Shown piece after piece: positions 22,668 to 31,929 of a stretch of 51,667 nt of DNA. Origin of the DNA: Clostridia bacterium (lineage in GTDB: Bacteria > Bacillota > Clostridia > Oscillospirales > CAG-272). The stretch is from contig JAGCXA010000046.1 of assembly GCA_017961575.1 (NCBI GenBank), positions 1 to 51,667 of the forward strand, written 5' to 3'. Position 1 is the first letter of the stretch. The number at the start of each line of letters is the position of its first letter. Position numbers and translations under genes: made by a program. Under the pieces are notes generated by a model. The model searched no databases, had not been told where the DNA came from, and worked only from the letters and a program-made list of their open reading frames with translations.

Positions 22668-23441
22668 ATGAAGAAACTGCTGTCTTTCGTTTTGGTCTTG
22701 GCGATGCTTTCGCTCGGCGTTTTAACCTTCGCTTCTTGCTCGGTAAAGGAGAAGTTCGTCATTGCCACCTCGCCCGATTTTCCGCCTTTTGAGTACCTGG
22801 AAGGAAAGAAAGTCGTCGGCATCGAGGTCGAGATTATGCAGAACATCTGCGAAAAACTCGGCAAAAAGGCGGTCTTCAAACAGATCGATTTCGATTCGGT
22901 TCTGGTCGGCGTAGCGGCAGGCAAATTTGACTGCGGCATGTCCGGCATCACCGTGACCGACGCGCGGAAAGAGAACACCCTCTTTACCGATCCCTACTGC
23001 CTCGCGGCGCAGGCGATCGTCGTGAAGGAGGGCAGTTCCATCACCTGCAAGGCGGATCTTGCCGGCAAGAAGGTCTCGGTGCAGACCAGCACCACCGCCG
23101 AGGACTTCTGTCTTGAAAACGATTATGATGTTCTGGCGTTTCAGGCAAACAACGACGCCGAACTCGCGCTGGTGAACGGAAACGTCGACGCGTGGGTCAT
23201 CGACGACCTGACCGCTGCCAAAATGGTGAAAGAGTATAATGAAGGCAAAGAGGACAACGCGAAACTCAAGATCCTCTCCGAGGCGATGACGACCGAGCCC
23301 TACGCTTTCGCGTTCGCTTTCGGGAACGAGGAACTCGTTAAGCAGATCAACGAGATCCAAAAAGAGATGCTTGAAGACGGGACGATCGCGGCGATCTTTG
23401 CTAAGTACGACGCTCCTTACACGGCTCCCGAAGCCAACTAA
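22668..23441 (+). CDS. Amino-acid ABC transporter substrate-binding lipoprotein
   Basis: This 257-residue protein has a signal peptide and lipobox ending FASC at about residue 22, so it is lipid-anchored outside the membrane. The mature part is a family 3 periplasmic binding fold: ATSPDFPPFEY, GIEVEIMQNIC, CGMSGITVTDAR. The Asp after VTDAR-type motifs is typical of polar amino-acid binding. Context with argF, and a likely ARG box, suggests arginine, ornithine or a related amino acid. The start ATG at 22668 has AAAGGAAA upstream; the longer open frame is non-coding leader. Confidence 0.92.
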   Translation: MKKLLSFVLVLAMLSLGVLTFASCSVKEKFVIATSPDFPPFEYLEGKKVVGIEVEIMQNICEKLGKKAVFKQIDFDSVLVGVAAGKFDCGMSGITVTDARKENTLFTDPYCLAAQAIVVKEGSSITCKADLAGKKVSVQTSTTAEDFCLENDYDVLAFQANNDAELALVNGNVDAWVIDDLTAAKMVKEYNEGKEDNAKLKILSEAMTTEPYAFAFAFGNEELVKQINEIQKEMLEDGTIAAIFAKYDAPYTAPEAN

Positions 23442-23527
23442 TCGACGAATTGCCCCGGGAAGGGCTTGCCGGACGGCGGGCCCTTTCTTCTGCTTTATGA
23501 CTGGACAGGAAAGGAACCGTATTTCGT

Positions 23528-24232
23528 ATGAGTTGGTTGGAACAACTGCATAAAACGTTTATCGCAAGCGGGCACTACGAATGGATCATCGAAGGGTTTC
23601 TGAATACGATCAAAATCACGCTCGGCGCGCTCGCGATCGGCGTCGTGATCGGGTCGGCGGTCGCCGTCGCCAAGTTTTTTTCGGAAGGCGCCCCCTCAAT
23701 GAGGTGGGTATCGGTGCTCTGTGATTTCTACGTCACGGTGATCCGCGGGATCCCAGTGGTCGTTTTGCTTTTCATTTTCTTCTTCGTGGTGATGATCGGC
23801 GCCGACGGCGTGACCGTCGCGATCCTGACCTTCGGGATCAACTCGGGCGCCTATATGGCGGAGGTCGTGCGCAGCGGGATCAACGCGGTGGACAAGGGAC
23901 AGATGGAGGCGGGACGCAGTCTCGGGCTCTCCAAATTGCAGACGATGCGGAAGATCATCTTTCCGCAGGCGATCCGCAACATCCTGCCCGCCATCGGCAA
24001 CGAGATGATCGCGCTCCTGAAGGAGACGTCGGTCGCGGGCTACGTCGGGGTGGTCGACCTGACCCGCGCCGGAAACATCATTCGCAACAACACCTTCGAC
24101 GCGATCAACCCGCTGCTGCTCGTCGCGCTCGTCTACCTCGTCCTCGTCGTGGGACTGACCCGACTGCTCAAAGTCTTTGAAAGGAAACTTGCGAAAAATG
24201 AAGATAGAATCAGAAAACGCGATCTCCACTGA
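23528..24232 (+). CDS. Amino-acid ABC transporter permease
   Basis: This 234-residue inner-membrane permease of the His/Glu/Gln/Arg family has about five helices. The cytoplasmic EAA loop, which docks the ATPase, reads [20 protein letters not shown] at about residues 124-143. The family signature [11 protein letters not shown] is near 72. It probably works as a homodimer, since only one permease gene is present. Its end overlaps the ATPase gene by 35 bp. Confidence 0.93.
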   Translation: MSWLEQLHKTFIASGHYEWIIEGFLNTIKITLGALAIGVVIGSAVAVAKFFSEGAPSMRWVSVLCDFYVTVIRGIPVVVLLFIFFFVVMIGADGVTVAILTFGINSGAYMAEVVRSGINAVDKGQMEAGRSLGLSKLQTMRKIIFPQAIRNILPAIGNEMIALLKETSVAGYVGVVDLTRAGNIIRNNTFDAINPLLLVALVYLVLVVGLTRLLKVFERKLAKNEDRIRKRDLH

Positions 24233-24992
24233 GAACGTTCGGAAGAGCGCGGCGGCGACGGGAGATCTTCTGATCTCGGTCAAGGGACTGGAAAAGCGGT
24301 TCGGAGAGGTCGAGGTGCTTCGCGGGATCGATCTTGACATCAACCGCGGCGACGTCATCTGTATCATCGGCCCGTCGGGGTCCGGGAAATCGACCTTCCT
24401 GCGCTGTCTGAACCTGCTCGAACGCCCGGACGGCGGCTCGATCGTCTTCGAGGGCGACGACCTGACCGACAAGAAGACCGACGTCAACCTGCATCGGCAG
24501 AAGATGGGGATGGTGTTCCAGCAGTTCAACCTGTTCCCGCATATGTCGGTCCTCGAAAATATGACCTGCGCCCCCGTGATGCTGAAAAAATGCACCAAAG
24601 AGGAGGCGGAGCAGAGGGCGCTTTCTCTCCTTGCCCGCGTGGGGCTTGCCGACCGCGCCGGCTCCTACCCGACCCAACTGTCGGGCGGGCAGAAACAGCG
24701 GGTGGCGATCGTCCGCGCGCTCTGCATGGAACCCGACGTGATGCTCTTCGACGAGCCGACGTCGGCGCTCGACCCCGAGATGGTCGGCGAGGTGCTCGAC
24801 GTCATGAAGGAACTTGCCGAATCGGGGATGACGATGGTGGTCGTGACGCACGAAATGGGCTTTGCCCGCGAGGTGTCGAACCGCGTGATTTTCCTCGACG
24901 ACGGCGTGATCGGCGAGGAGGGAAGTCCCGCCGAACTCTTCGGGCAGCCGAAGAGCGAGCGTCTGCAATCGTTTTTGTCGAAAGTACTGTAA
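24198..24992 (+). CDS. Amino-acid ABC transporter ATP-binding protein
   Basis: This 264-residue ABC ATPase has Walker [10 protein letters not shown] (about residue 59), the Q-loop FQQFNLFPH, signature [11 protein letters not shown], Walker [14 protein letters not shown] and the switch His in VVTHEMGFA. It matches the GlnQ/HisP group of polar amino-acid importers. The ATG at 24198 has AAAGGAAA upstream; a TTG seven codons earlier is less likely. It overlaps the permease gene and is followed 14 bp later by argF, tying uptake to the ornithine/arginine step. Confidence 0.95.
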   Translation: MKIESENAISTENVRKSAAATGDLLISVKGLEKRFGEVEVLRGIDLDINRGDVICIIGPSGSGKSTFLRCLNLLERPDGGSIVFEGDDLTDKKTDVNLHRQKMGMVFQQFNLFPHMSVLENMTCAPVMLKKCTKEEAEQRALSLLARVGLADRAGSYPTQLSGGQKQRVAIVRALCMEPDVMLFDEPTSALDPEMVGEVLDVMKELAESGMTMVVVTHEMGFAREVSNRVIFLDDGVIGEEGSPAELFGQPKSERLQSFLSKVL

Positions 24993-25006
24993 GTGAGGAA
25001 ACAAAA

Positions 25007-25999
25007 GTGGCGAATATCACACTCAAAGGAAGGGACTTCCTGAAACTGCTCGACTTTACCCCCGCCGAGATCGGGTATCTTCTCGATCTGGCGGCGGATC
25101 TGAAAGCCAAAAAGAAGGCGGGGATCCCCCACGCCGTGCATCAGGGCAAGAACGTCGCCCTGATCTTCGAGAAGACGTCGACCAGGACGCGCTGTTCGTT
25201 CGAGGTCGCGGCGCGCGATCTCGGGATGGGGGTCACCTATCTTGATCCGTCGGGCTCGCAGATCGGGCGGAAGGAGAGCATCGCCGATACGGCGCGGGTG
25301 CTGGGGAGCATGTTCGACGGGATCGAGTACCGCGGATTCGGGCAGGAGATCGTCGAGACGCTGGCAAAATACGCGCCCGTCCCGGTCTGGAACGGGCTGA
25401 CCGACGAGTTCCACCCGACCCAGATCCTGGCGGACTTCTTAACGATCCGGGAACACTTCGGAACCCTGAAAGGCAAAAAACTCGTTTACTACGGCGATGC
25501 CCGCTTCAATATGGGCAACTCGCTGATGGTCGGGTGCGCGAAGATGGGACTGCATTTCGTCGCCTGCTCGCCCGCGGCGTACAAGCCGAACGACGAACTC
25601 GTCGCCGTTTGCGAAAAGATCGCCTCCGAGACCGGGGCGACGATCGGGTTTGAAACCGACCCGATCAAAGCCGCGAAGGGCGCCGACGCGATCTATACCG
25701 ACGTCTGGGTCTCGATGGGAGAGCCGGTCGCTGTCTGGGAGGAGCGCGTCAACGCGCTTGCCCCCTATCAGGTGAACCGCGCCGTGATGGACGCGGCGGG
25801 GGAGGGTGCGATCTTCCTGCATTGCCTGCCCGCTTACCACGACCGGAACACCGCCGTCGGGCGCGAGATGGGCGAACGCTTCGGGCGCGACGCGATGGAG
25901 GTCACGGACGAGGTGTTCGAGAGTCCGGCGTCGCTCGTCTTCCAAGAGGCGGAAAACCGGATGCACACCATCAAGGCGGTCATGGCGGCGACGCTCTGA
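25007..25999 (+). CDS. argF: Ornithine carbamoyltransferase
   Basis: The product has 330 residues. It makes citrulline from ornithine and carbamoyl phosphate. The carbamoyl-phosphate loop STRTRCSFE is at about 55, HPTQILADF near 133, the ornithine motif VWVSMGE near 232, and the active-site HCLPAYHD near 272. The start is GTG at 25007 with GTGAGGAAA upstream; the open frame extends upstream into the ATPase gene only as a shadow. It is next to the carbamoyl-phosphate synthase gene that supplies its substrate. It could in principle act catabolically, but the ARG-box promoter argues for biosynthesis. Confidence 0.95.
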   Translation: MANITLKGRDFLKLLDFTPAEIGYLLDLAADLKAKKKAGIPHAVHQGKNVALIFEKTSTRTRCSFEVAARDLGMGVTYLDPSGSQIGRKESIADTARVLGSMFDGIEYRGFGQEIVETLAKYAPVPVWNGLTDEFHPTQILADFLTIREHFGTLKGKKLVYYGDARFNMGNSLMVGCAKMGLHFVACSPAAYKPNDELVAVCEKIASETGATIGFETDPIKAAKGADAIYTDVWVSMGEPVAVWEERVNALAPYQVNRAVMDAAGEGAIFLHCLPAYHDRNTAVGREMGERFGRDAMEVTDEVFESPASLVFQEAENRMHTIKAVMAATL

Positions 26000-26067
26000 C
26001 GATCCCCGGAAACGCGAACCAATCCCTGAAAAACCACCCAATCTTTATTTGAAACGGGTATAAAACA

Positions 26068-29000
26068 ATGCCGAAAGATCAAAGTATCAAAAAAGTTCTG
26101 GTGATCGGCTCCGGCCCCATCGTGATCGGGCAGGCAGCCGAGTTCGACTACGCGGGCGCGCAGGCGTGCCGCGTGCTGCGCGAGGAGAAGATCAACACGG
26201 TCCTGGTCAATTCCAACCCCGCGACGATCATGACCGACAAGCATCTGGCGGACGAGATCTACCTCGAACCGCTCTCGATCGAGTCGGTCAAGCGGATCAT
26301 TCTGCGCGAGAAACCCGACGGGCTGTTGGCGGGTCTGGGCGGACAAACCGGACTTACCCTCGCGATGCAGCTTGAAAAGGAAGGGTTCTTAAAAGAGGCG
26401 GGCGTCCGGTTGCTCGGCACCGACGTCGCCGCGATCGACCGGGCGGAGGACCGCGAACTCTTCAAGGAAACGATGGAGAAGATCGGACAGCCCTGCGTTC
26501 CCTCCGACATCGCGACGACGGTCGACGAGTGTCTTGCCGTCGCAGAGCGGATCGGGTATCCCGTCATCGTCCGTCCGGCGTTCACGCTCGGCGGGACGGG
26601 CGGCGGCATCGCCGCCAATCCCGAGGAACTCGTCTCGATCGCGGGTCCGGGGCTCGATCTGTCCCCCATCACGCAGGTGCTGATCGAAAAGTCCATCGCC
26701 GGGTGGAAGGAGATCGAGTTCGAGACGATGCGCGACAGAACGGGAGAGGCCGTTTCGGTCTGCTCGATGGAGAACGTCGACCCGGTCGGCGTGCATACCG
26801 GCGACTCGATCGTCGCCGCGCCCGCCCTGACGCTTTCCGATCGCGAGTTTTCGATGCTCCGGCAGGCGGCGCTCGACATCGTCGCGGCGATCGGGGTCAT
26901 CGGGGGCTGCAACTGCCAGTTCGCACTGAAACCCGACGGGAGTGAGTACGCCGTGATCGAGGTCAACCCCCGCGTGTCGCGCAGTTCGGCGCTGGCGTCG
27001 AAGGCGACCGGCTATCCGATCGCCAAAGTCACGACCCGGCTTGCCCTCGGCTACACGCTGAAAGAGATCAAGAACCCGAAAACGGGGGATTCGCTCTCGG
27101 GATTCGAGCCCGCGGTCGATTATATCGTCGTCAAATATCCGAAGTTCCCCTTCGATAAGTTCGCCGGGATGAGCCGGCGGCTGGGTACGCAGATGAAGGC
27201 GACCGGGGAAGTTATGTCGATCGCGCCGACCTTTGAGGCGGGTCTGATGAAGGCTATCCGCGGCGCCGAGATCGGGGCGGACACGCTGAACCTTCCGCCG
27301 CTCGACGGGCGCCCCGTTCTTGAACGGCTGGGCGATCAGGACGACCGCCGGCTGTTTACCGTGTTCGAGGCGATCAAGGCGGGCGTTCCGATCGAAGAGA
27401 TCTATCGGATCACGATGATCGACCCCTACTTCTTGAAAAAGATCGCGCGCCTCGCCGACTACGAGGAGCGGATCAAGGGCGGTCTTAACGAAGAACTCTT
27501 AAAAGAGGGGAAAGACCTCGGCTATACCGACAAGGCGCTCGAAAAACTGTCCGGCACCAAGCCGGCGCACGAAACGCCCTTCGGATACAGGATCGTCAAG
27601 ACCTGCGCGTCGGTGTTCGGCACCGACAAACCCTACTTCTACTCGGTGCCGGAGACGGCGGGGTGCGAAGCGCGGAGTTTCAAGAAGTCCGGCAAGCCCG
27701 TTATCCTCGTTCTCGGTTCGGGTCCGATCCGGATCGGGCAGGGGATCGAGTTCGACTATTCGTCGGTGCATTGCGTCTGGACCTTGAAAGAACTCGGCTA
27801 CGACGTCGCGATCATCAACAACAACCCCGAGACGGTCTCGACCGACTACGACACCGCCGACCGTCTCTACTTCGAGCCCCTGACCCCCGAGGACGTGATG
27901 AACGTCATCCGGGCGGAGAACCCGATCGGGGTGGTCGTGGCGTTCGGCGGGCAGACTGCGATCAAACTGACCGCCTTCCTTGATCGTGCCGGCGTGCAGA
28001 TCCTCGGCACCTCCGCCGAGGGGATCGACGTCGCGGAGGACCGCGAGCGGTTCGATCAACTGCTCGAACGCTTCTCGATCAAGCGTCCGCGCGGGATGGG
28101 CGTGGTCACGACCGAAGAGGCGCTTGCCGCCGCCGAGGAACTCGGCTATCCCGTCCTGCTCCGTCCGTCCTACGTCATCGGCGGGCAGAACATGACCATC
28201 GTGCATACCGCCGCCGAGGTGAAGAAGTATATGGCGCGGATCCTCTCGACCGGGATCGACAACCCGGTCTTGGTCGACAAGTATATGATGGGTCCGGAAC
28301 TGGAAGTCGACGTGATCTCGGACGGCGAAAACGTCCTGATCCCCGGCATCATGCAGCACATCGAGCGGGCGGGCGTACACAGCGGCGACTCGATCGCCGT
28401 CTATCCGCCCTACTCGGTCGACGACCGGATGATCCGTAAAATCGTCGAATGTTCCGAAAAACTGGCGCTCGCGCTCGGGACGAAGGGGCTGGTCAATATC
28501 CAGTATCTGATCTACGAGAACGAACTCTACGTGATCGAGGTCAATCCGCGCGCCTCGCGCACCGTGCCGTACATCAGCAAGGTGACCGGCGTTCCGATGG
28601 TCGACCTCGCCGCGTCGGTGATGACCGGCGGGAAACTCGCCGATCTCGGCTACGGAACGGGGCTGGTGCAGGCGCCGCCCTACGTCACGGTGAAGGTCCC
28701 GGTCTTCTCGTTCGGAAAACTCTCCGACGCGAACTCCTATATGGGACCCGAAATGAAGTCTACGGGCGAGGTGCTCGGGATCGGCAAGAACATCCGCGAG
28801 GCGCTCTTCAAGGGGATGACCTCGGCGGGCTTCCGTCTGCAAAATCCGCGCGACGGGGGAGAGACCGGCATCTTCATCAGCGTGGACGATCACGACTACG
28901 GCGAGATCATCGGTCTTTCGCGCAAGGTGCGCGACCTCGGGATGACGGTCTACGCCACCCCCGGCACCGCCGAGACGATCGGGCGGCTCGGGATCCCGGT

Positions 29001-30105
29001 GAACGTCGTGCCCGGCATCCGGGAACAGGACGGGATGTGGAAACTGCTCGAAGAGGGCAAGATTCATTACATCGTCTACACCGGCGCGCTCTACGACGAA
29101 ACGCTCTCCGAGTATATCAACCTGCACAGAAAGGCGCTGACGCTCGGCGTGCTCTGCCTGACCTCGCTCGACACGGCGAACGCGATGGCGGACGTGATCG
29201 CGAGCGGATACTCCGAGAAGAACACCGAGTTGGTCGACCTCAACGCCATGCGCCGCGAAAAGCGCACGATCGCCTTCTCGAAGATGGAGGGATCGGGCGA
29301 CGACTACATCCTGCTCGACGCGCGGGAAGCGCCGCTCGACGGGGCGGAATCGCTCGCCGTCGAACTCTGCGACCGCCGCTTCGGGATCGGGGCGGACGGG
29401 ATGGTCGTGCTTCTCCCCTCCGATAAAGCCGACGTGAAAATGCGGATCTGCAACCGCGACGGTTCCGACGGCGTGATGGCGGGGAACAGCATCCGCTGCG
29501 TGGGTAAGTACCTCTACGACAACGGCTTCGTCAAGCGAGACGTCGTGACGGTCGAGACCGAGGCGGGGATCCGGGAACTGACCCTGCACACCTCGTTCGG
29601 TCGGGTCACGATGGTCGGGGTGAATATGGGCAAAGCCGAACTTTCTCCGAAAAAGATTCCCTGCACGCTCGACGGCGAATCCGTGATCGACCGTACGGTG
29701 AAGATCGGCGACGCCGCGTACCGCGTTACCTGCCTTTCGGTCGGGAACCCGCATTGCGTGGTGTTTACCGATCACCCCGAAAAGATCGACCTCTCGACGG
29801 TCGGTCCGCAGTTCGAGTTCGCGCCGATTTTCCCCGAACGGGTGAACACCGAGTTCGTCCGGGTCGTTTCCCCGACGGTGCTCTCGATGCGGGTCTACGA
29901 GCGCGGGAACGGCGAGACCGCCGCCTGCGGGACCGGCGCCGTCGCCGCCGCCGTCGCCGCGGTGCTGAACGGGTACTGCAAGAGGGACAGCGAGATCACG
30001 GTCGAACTGCCCGGAGGCGACCTGTCGGTGTGCGTGAAGGGGACCGATGAGATCGTTCTCACGGGAGACGCGCATTTGATCTATACGGGAAACATTATCA
30101 GATAA
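26068..30105 (+). CDS. carB: Carbamoyl-phosphate synthase large subunit fused to a diaminopimelate epimerase-like domain
   Basis: The product has 1345 residues. Residues 1 to about 1060 are a complete CarB: two ATP-grasp halves (GSGPIVIGQAAEFDYAG near 12, GSGPIRIGQGIEFDYSS near 550) and an MGS-like allosteric domain (about 935-1060). Without a stop or RBS it runs into a DapF fold (about 1066-1345: KMEGSGDDYILLD, RRFGIGADG). In DapF two cysteines do the epimerisation; the second is present (ACGTGA, Cys1287), but the first is Ala1138 in MAGNSIRC. Epimerase activity is therefore doubtful. carA is not adjacent. No clear RBS was seen before the ATG, 68 bp after argF. Confidence 0.93.
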   Translation: MPKDQSIKKVLVIGSGPIVIGQAAEFDYAGAQACRVLREEKINTVLVNSNPATIMTDKHLADEIYLEPLSIESVKRIILREKPDGLLAGLGGQTGLTLAMQLEKEGFLKEAGVRLLGTDVAAIDRAEDRELFKETMEKIGQPCVPSDIATTVDECLAVAERIGYPVIVRPAFTLGGTGGGIAANPEELVSIAGPGLDLSPITQVLIEKSIAGWKEIEFETMRDRTGEAVSVCSMENVDPVGVHTGDSIVAAPALTLSDREFSMLRQAALDIVAAIGVIGGCNCQFALKPDGSEYAVIEVNPRVSRSSALASKATGYPIAKVTTRLALGYTLKEIKNPKTGDSLSGFEPAVDYIVVKYPKFPFDKFAGMSRRLGTQMKATGEVMSIAPTFEAGLMKAIRGAEIGADTLNLPPLDGRPVLERLGDQDDRRLFTVFEAIKAGVPIEEIYRITMIDPYFLKKIARLADYEERIKGGLNEELLKEGKDLGYTDKALEKLSGTKPAHETPFGYRIVKTCASVFGTDKPYFYSVPETAGCEARSFKKSGKPVILVLGSGPIRIGQGIEFDYSSVHCVWTLKELGYDVAIINNNPETVSTDYDTADRLYFEPLTPEDVMNVIRAENPIGVVVAFGGQTAIKLTAFLDRAGVQILGTSAEGIDVAEDRERFDQLLERFSIKRPRGMGVVTTEEALAAAEELGYPVLLRPSYVIGGQNMTIVHTAAEVKKYMARILSTGIDNPVLVDKYMMGPELEVDVISDGENVLIPGIMQHIERAGVHSGDSIAVYPPYSVDDRMIRKIVECSEKLALALGTKGLVNIQYLIYENELYVIEVNPRASRTVPYISKVTGVPMVDLAASVMTGGKLADLGYGTGLVQAPPYVTVKVPVFSFGKLSDANSYMGPEMKSTGEVLGIGKNIREALFKGMTSAGFRLQNPRDGGETGIFISVDDHDYGEIIGLSRKVRDLGMTVYATPGTAETIGRLGIPVNVVPGIREQDGMWKLLEEGKIHYIVYTGALYDETLSEYINLHRKALTLGVLCLTSLDTANAMADVIASGYSEKNTELVDLNAMRREKRTIAFSKMEGSGDDYILLDAREAPLDGAESLAVELCDRRFGIGADGMVVLLPSDKADVKMRICNRDGSDGVMAGNSIRCVGKYLYDNGFVKRDVVTVETEAGIRELTLHTSFGRVTMVGVNMGKAELSPKKIPCTLDGESVIDRTVKIGDAAYRVTCLSVGNPHCVVFTDHPEKIDLSTVGPQFEFAPIFPERVNTEFVRVVSPTVLSMRVYERGNGETAACGTGAVAAAVAAVLNGYCKRDSEITVELPGGDLSVCVKGTDEIVLTGDAHLIYTGNIIR

Positions 30106-30106
30106 G

Positions 30107-30245
30107 TTATGAGTTGCGCGGGGATTCCTCCCCGCGCGAACGTTATGACGCTCCTTCGGAGCGGTTATGATTTTGCCGTCCGACGCGCGGACGGCAAAAG
30201 TGATGAGCCGCCCGTGCAAAGATTTTGCACGGGCGGCGTTTTGGT
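30107..30245 (+). repeat. Four tandem hairpins, each preceded by TTATGA
   Basis: Immediately after the carB stop, TTATGA (30107), TTATGA (30143), TTATGA (30165) and TGATGA (30201) each precede a hairpin. The stems are 30116-30124/30129-30136, 30149-30154/30158-30163, 30171-30182/30188-30199 and 30207-30220/30224-30237. The last is followed by GTTTTGG and may terminate. The linker is kept while each stem is unrelated, as in the CGATAT arrays. The rest of 30246-30399 shows no gene. Confidence 0.5.
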
Positions 30246-30390
30246 AACATTTAAAACCAACTGCGCCGGTCACGCCGCTCCGACTATAGGAGACGCGCGG
30301 AGACAGATGCAGAATTCGCGTTCTCGCGCCGAAGGCGTACAATCGTACGTCGAGAGTAAGAGAACGCGGATAGAAAAACAAAAACACAAT

Positions 30391-30429
30391 AAAAAGAAGA
30401 AAACCGTCCGCGGAACAGCGGACGGTTTT
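30391..30429 (-). terminator. Bidirectional terminator
   Basis: The stem AAAACCGTCCGC / GCGGACGGTTTT (30400-30411 with 30418-30429) is flanked on the minus strand by TTCTTTTTATT. It serves the EEP lipoprotein gene and possibly carB. Confidence 0.75.
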
Positions 30430-30536
30430 CAACCTTAAATGCATTTGCCGTGCAGGACGTTTAAGCAGGGCGAAAAGCATTAACGGATTTTCATATATTC
30501 CGTTTTTGTTTTTCGGTCTGCGCTGAAATCCGCGTG

Positions 30537-31880
30537 TCAATCCACCGTGATCGTCGCGATCACGGCGACGTGATCGGAGAGGGAAGTATCGACGGCGCGG
30601 AAGTCGGAGATCGTGAGTCCCTTGACGATGATATTATCGACCGGCCATTCGAGCCCCCCGGTGCGGGAGCCGGTACAGGTCAGATACGAGCCGTCGTTGG
30701 CGACGGTATAACCCGCCTCGGCGAAGCGCTCGTAATACTCGGCGTGATAGGCGTTCCAGTCCCCGAGCAGAACGACGTGTTCGGCGTCGGCGTACTTTGC
30801 GATCAGCTCGTCCATCTGATCCGTGCAGACGGTATCGGGGCTCAGGTTGTCGTGGAACGCCAGATGCAGGGCGATCACGGTGACGGTTTCGTCTCCGACG
30901 GGGAGTTCCGCCGTGATATAGTAGTAATCGGTCGCCTTGATCGCGGTGGTGTGCAGGACGGTATCGGGCGTGTTGCAGTCGAACTCGTGAACCGTCAAAT
31001 TTTTCAGGGGGAACTTCGCGTAAAGCGCGTTGCAGCTGTAATTGCGCTGTTCGCCCTCGAAGGGGGCGGCGTAATCGAGGAACAGTTCGCGCGCGGGGTG
31101 CGACGGAGTGAACAGTTCGCTGTATTCGTTCAGACACAGAACGTCCGCGCCGAGCGAATCGTTGACGTAGGAAAGGTACTTCGGCGCCTCGGTATCATAT
31201 GCGTCGTCCGAAAAATCGGACGTCTTGTGCTTCCCCATACTGAAATGCCCGATGTTCCAGGACGCGACCGTGAAGGAGGCGGGGATCGGGGTATTGGAGA
31301 ACACGATCGATTCGGGCAGATACCGCACGCCGTTGTCGTAATCGTAAACGTACAGATACTTCGCGTCGGAGGGGATCGCGAGCGTCGCGGTTTCGCGCCC
31401 GTCCCAGATCACTCTGGAATAGCCGGTCGCGTACGCCGGTTTTTCGCCGTTGCTGACGGGAAGCGCCGTCAAAAACGCGTATCCCATCTCTTTTACGCCT
31501 TTCCGCTTCGTGACCGTCACGGTGTCGTACGGAATATCCGCAAGATCGATCGTTGCGCCGGAATACTTGGAATGAAGCATAAAGTCGTTTTGCGCCGACC
31601 GGATGGTTCCGCCCAGTTTCGTTACCTGATCCATCGGGTATTCGTAATCGGACGGTTCGGGCGGGGGCGTCGTGGTCGCCGCCGTGGTTTCGGCGGTGGT
31701 TTCGGCGACGGGTTCGGTTTGACGGTCGGTCGTCATTTCGGTCTGTCCTCCGTTCTCGGTCGGGGTCGGTTCGGTCGCGGTTCCGGCGGTTTCGATCTTC
31801 AAAAGGGTGCAGGAGGTCAGAACCACGCAGAAAAGGAGCAAAAGCGTGATCGGCAAAAGAAGTCGTTTCAGCGGTTTCAC
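30537..31880 (-). CDS. Lipoprotein of the endonuclease/exonuclease/phosphatase family
   Basis: This 447-residue protein has a signal peptide with lipobox LTSC at about residue 24 and a Thr/Glu/Pro-rich linker (about 30-78), then a region of unclear fold. An EEP hydrolase domain runs from about 205: SWNIGHFSMG, Glu in CLNEYS, ALHLAFHDN, LLGDWNAYH, PVDNIIV and final SDHVAV. These are the usual Asn/Glu/Asp/His positions, so activity is likely. EEP enzymes cleave phosphodiesters in nucleic acids, lipids or sugars; its target outside the membrane is unknown. The start is GTG with GGAG upstream, 49 bp after aspS. Confidence 0.85.
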   Translation of the reverse strand: MKPLKRLLLPITLLLLFCVVLTSCTLLKIETAGTATEPTPTENGGQTEMTTDRQTEPVAETTAETTAATTTPPPEPSDYEYPMDQVTKLGGTIRSAQNDFMLHSKYSGATIDLADIPYDTVTVTKRKGVKEMGYAFLTALPVSNGEKPAYATGYSRVIWDGRETATLAIPSDAKYLYVYDYDNGVRYLPESIVFSNTPIPASFTVASWNIGHFSMGKHKTSDFSDDAYDTEAPKYLSYVNDSLGADVLCLNEYSELFTPSHPARELFLDYAAPFEGEQRNYSCNALYAKFPLKNLTVHEFDCNTPDTVLHTTAIKATDYYYITAELPVGDETVTVIALHLAFHDNLSPDTVCTDQMDELIAKYADAEHVVLLGDWNAYHAEYYERFAEAGYTVANDGSYLTCTGSRTGGLEWPVDNIIVKGLTISDFRAVDTSLSDHVAVIATITVD

Positions 31881-31929
31881 GGGGAAAACTCCTGTTCTTC
31901 GATGATAAGGATGAAAATGAAAGAGGAGA

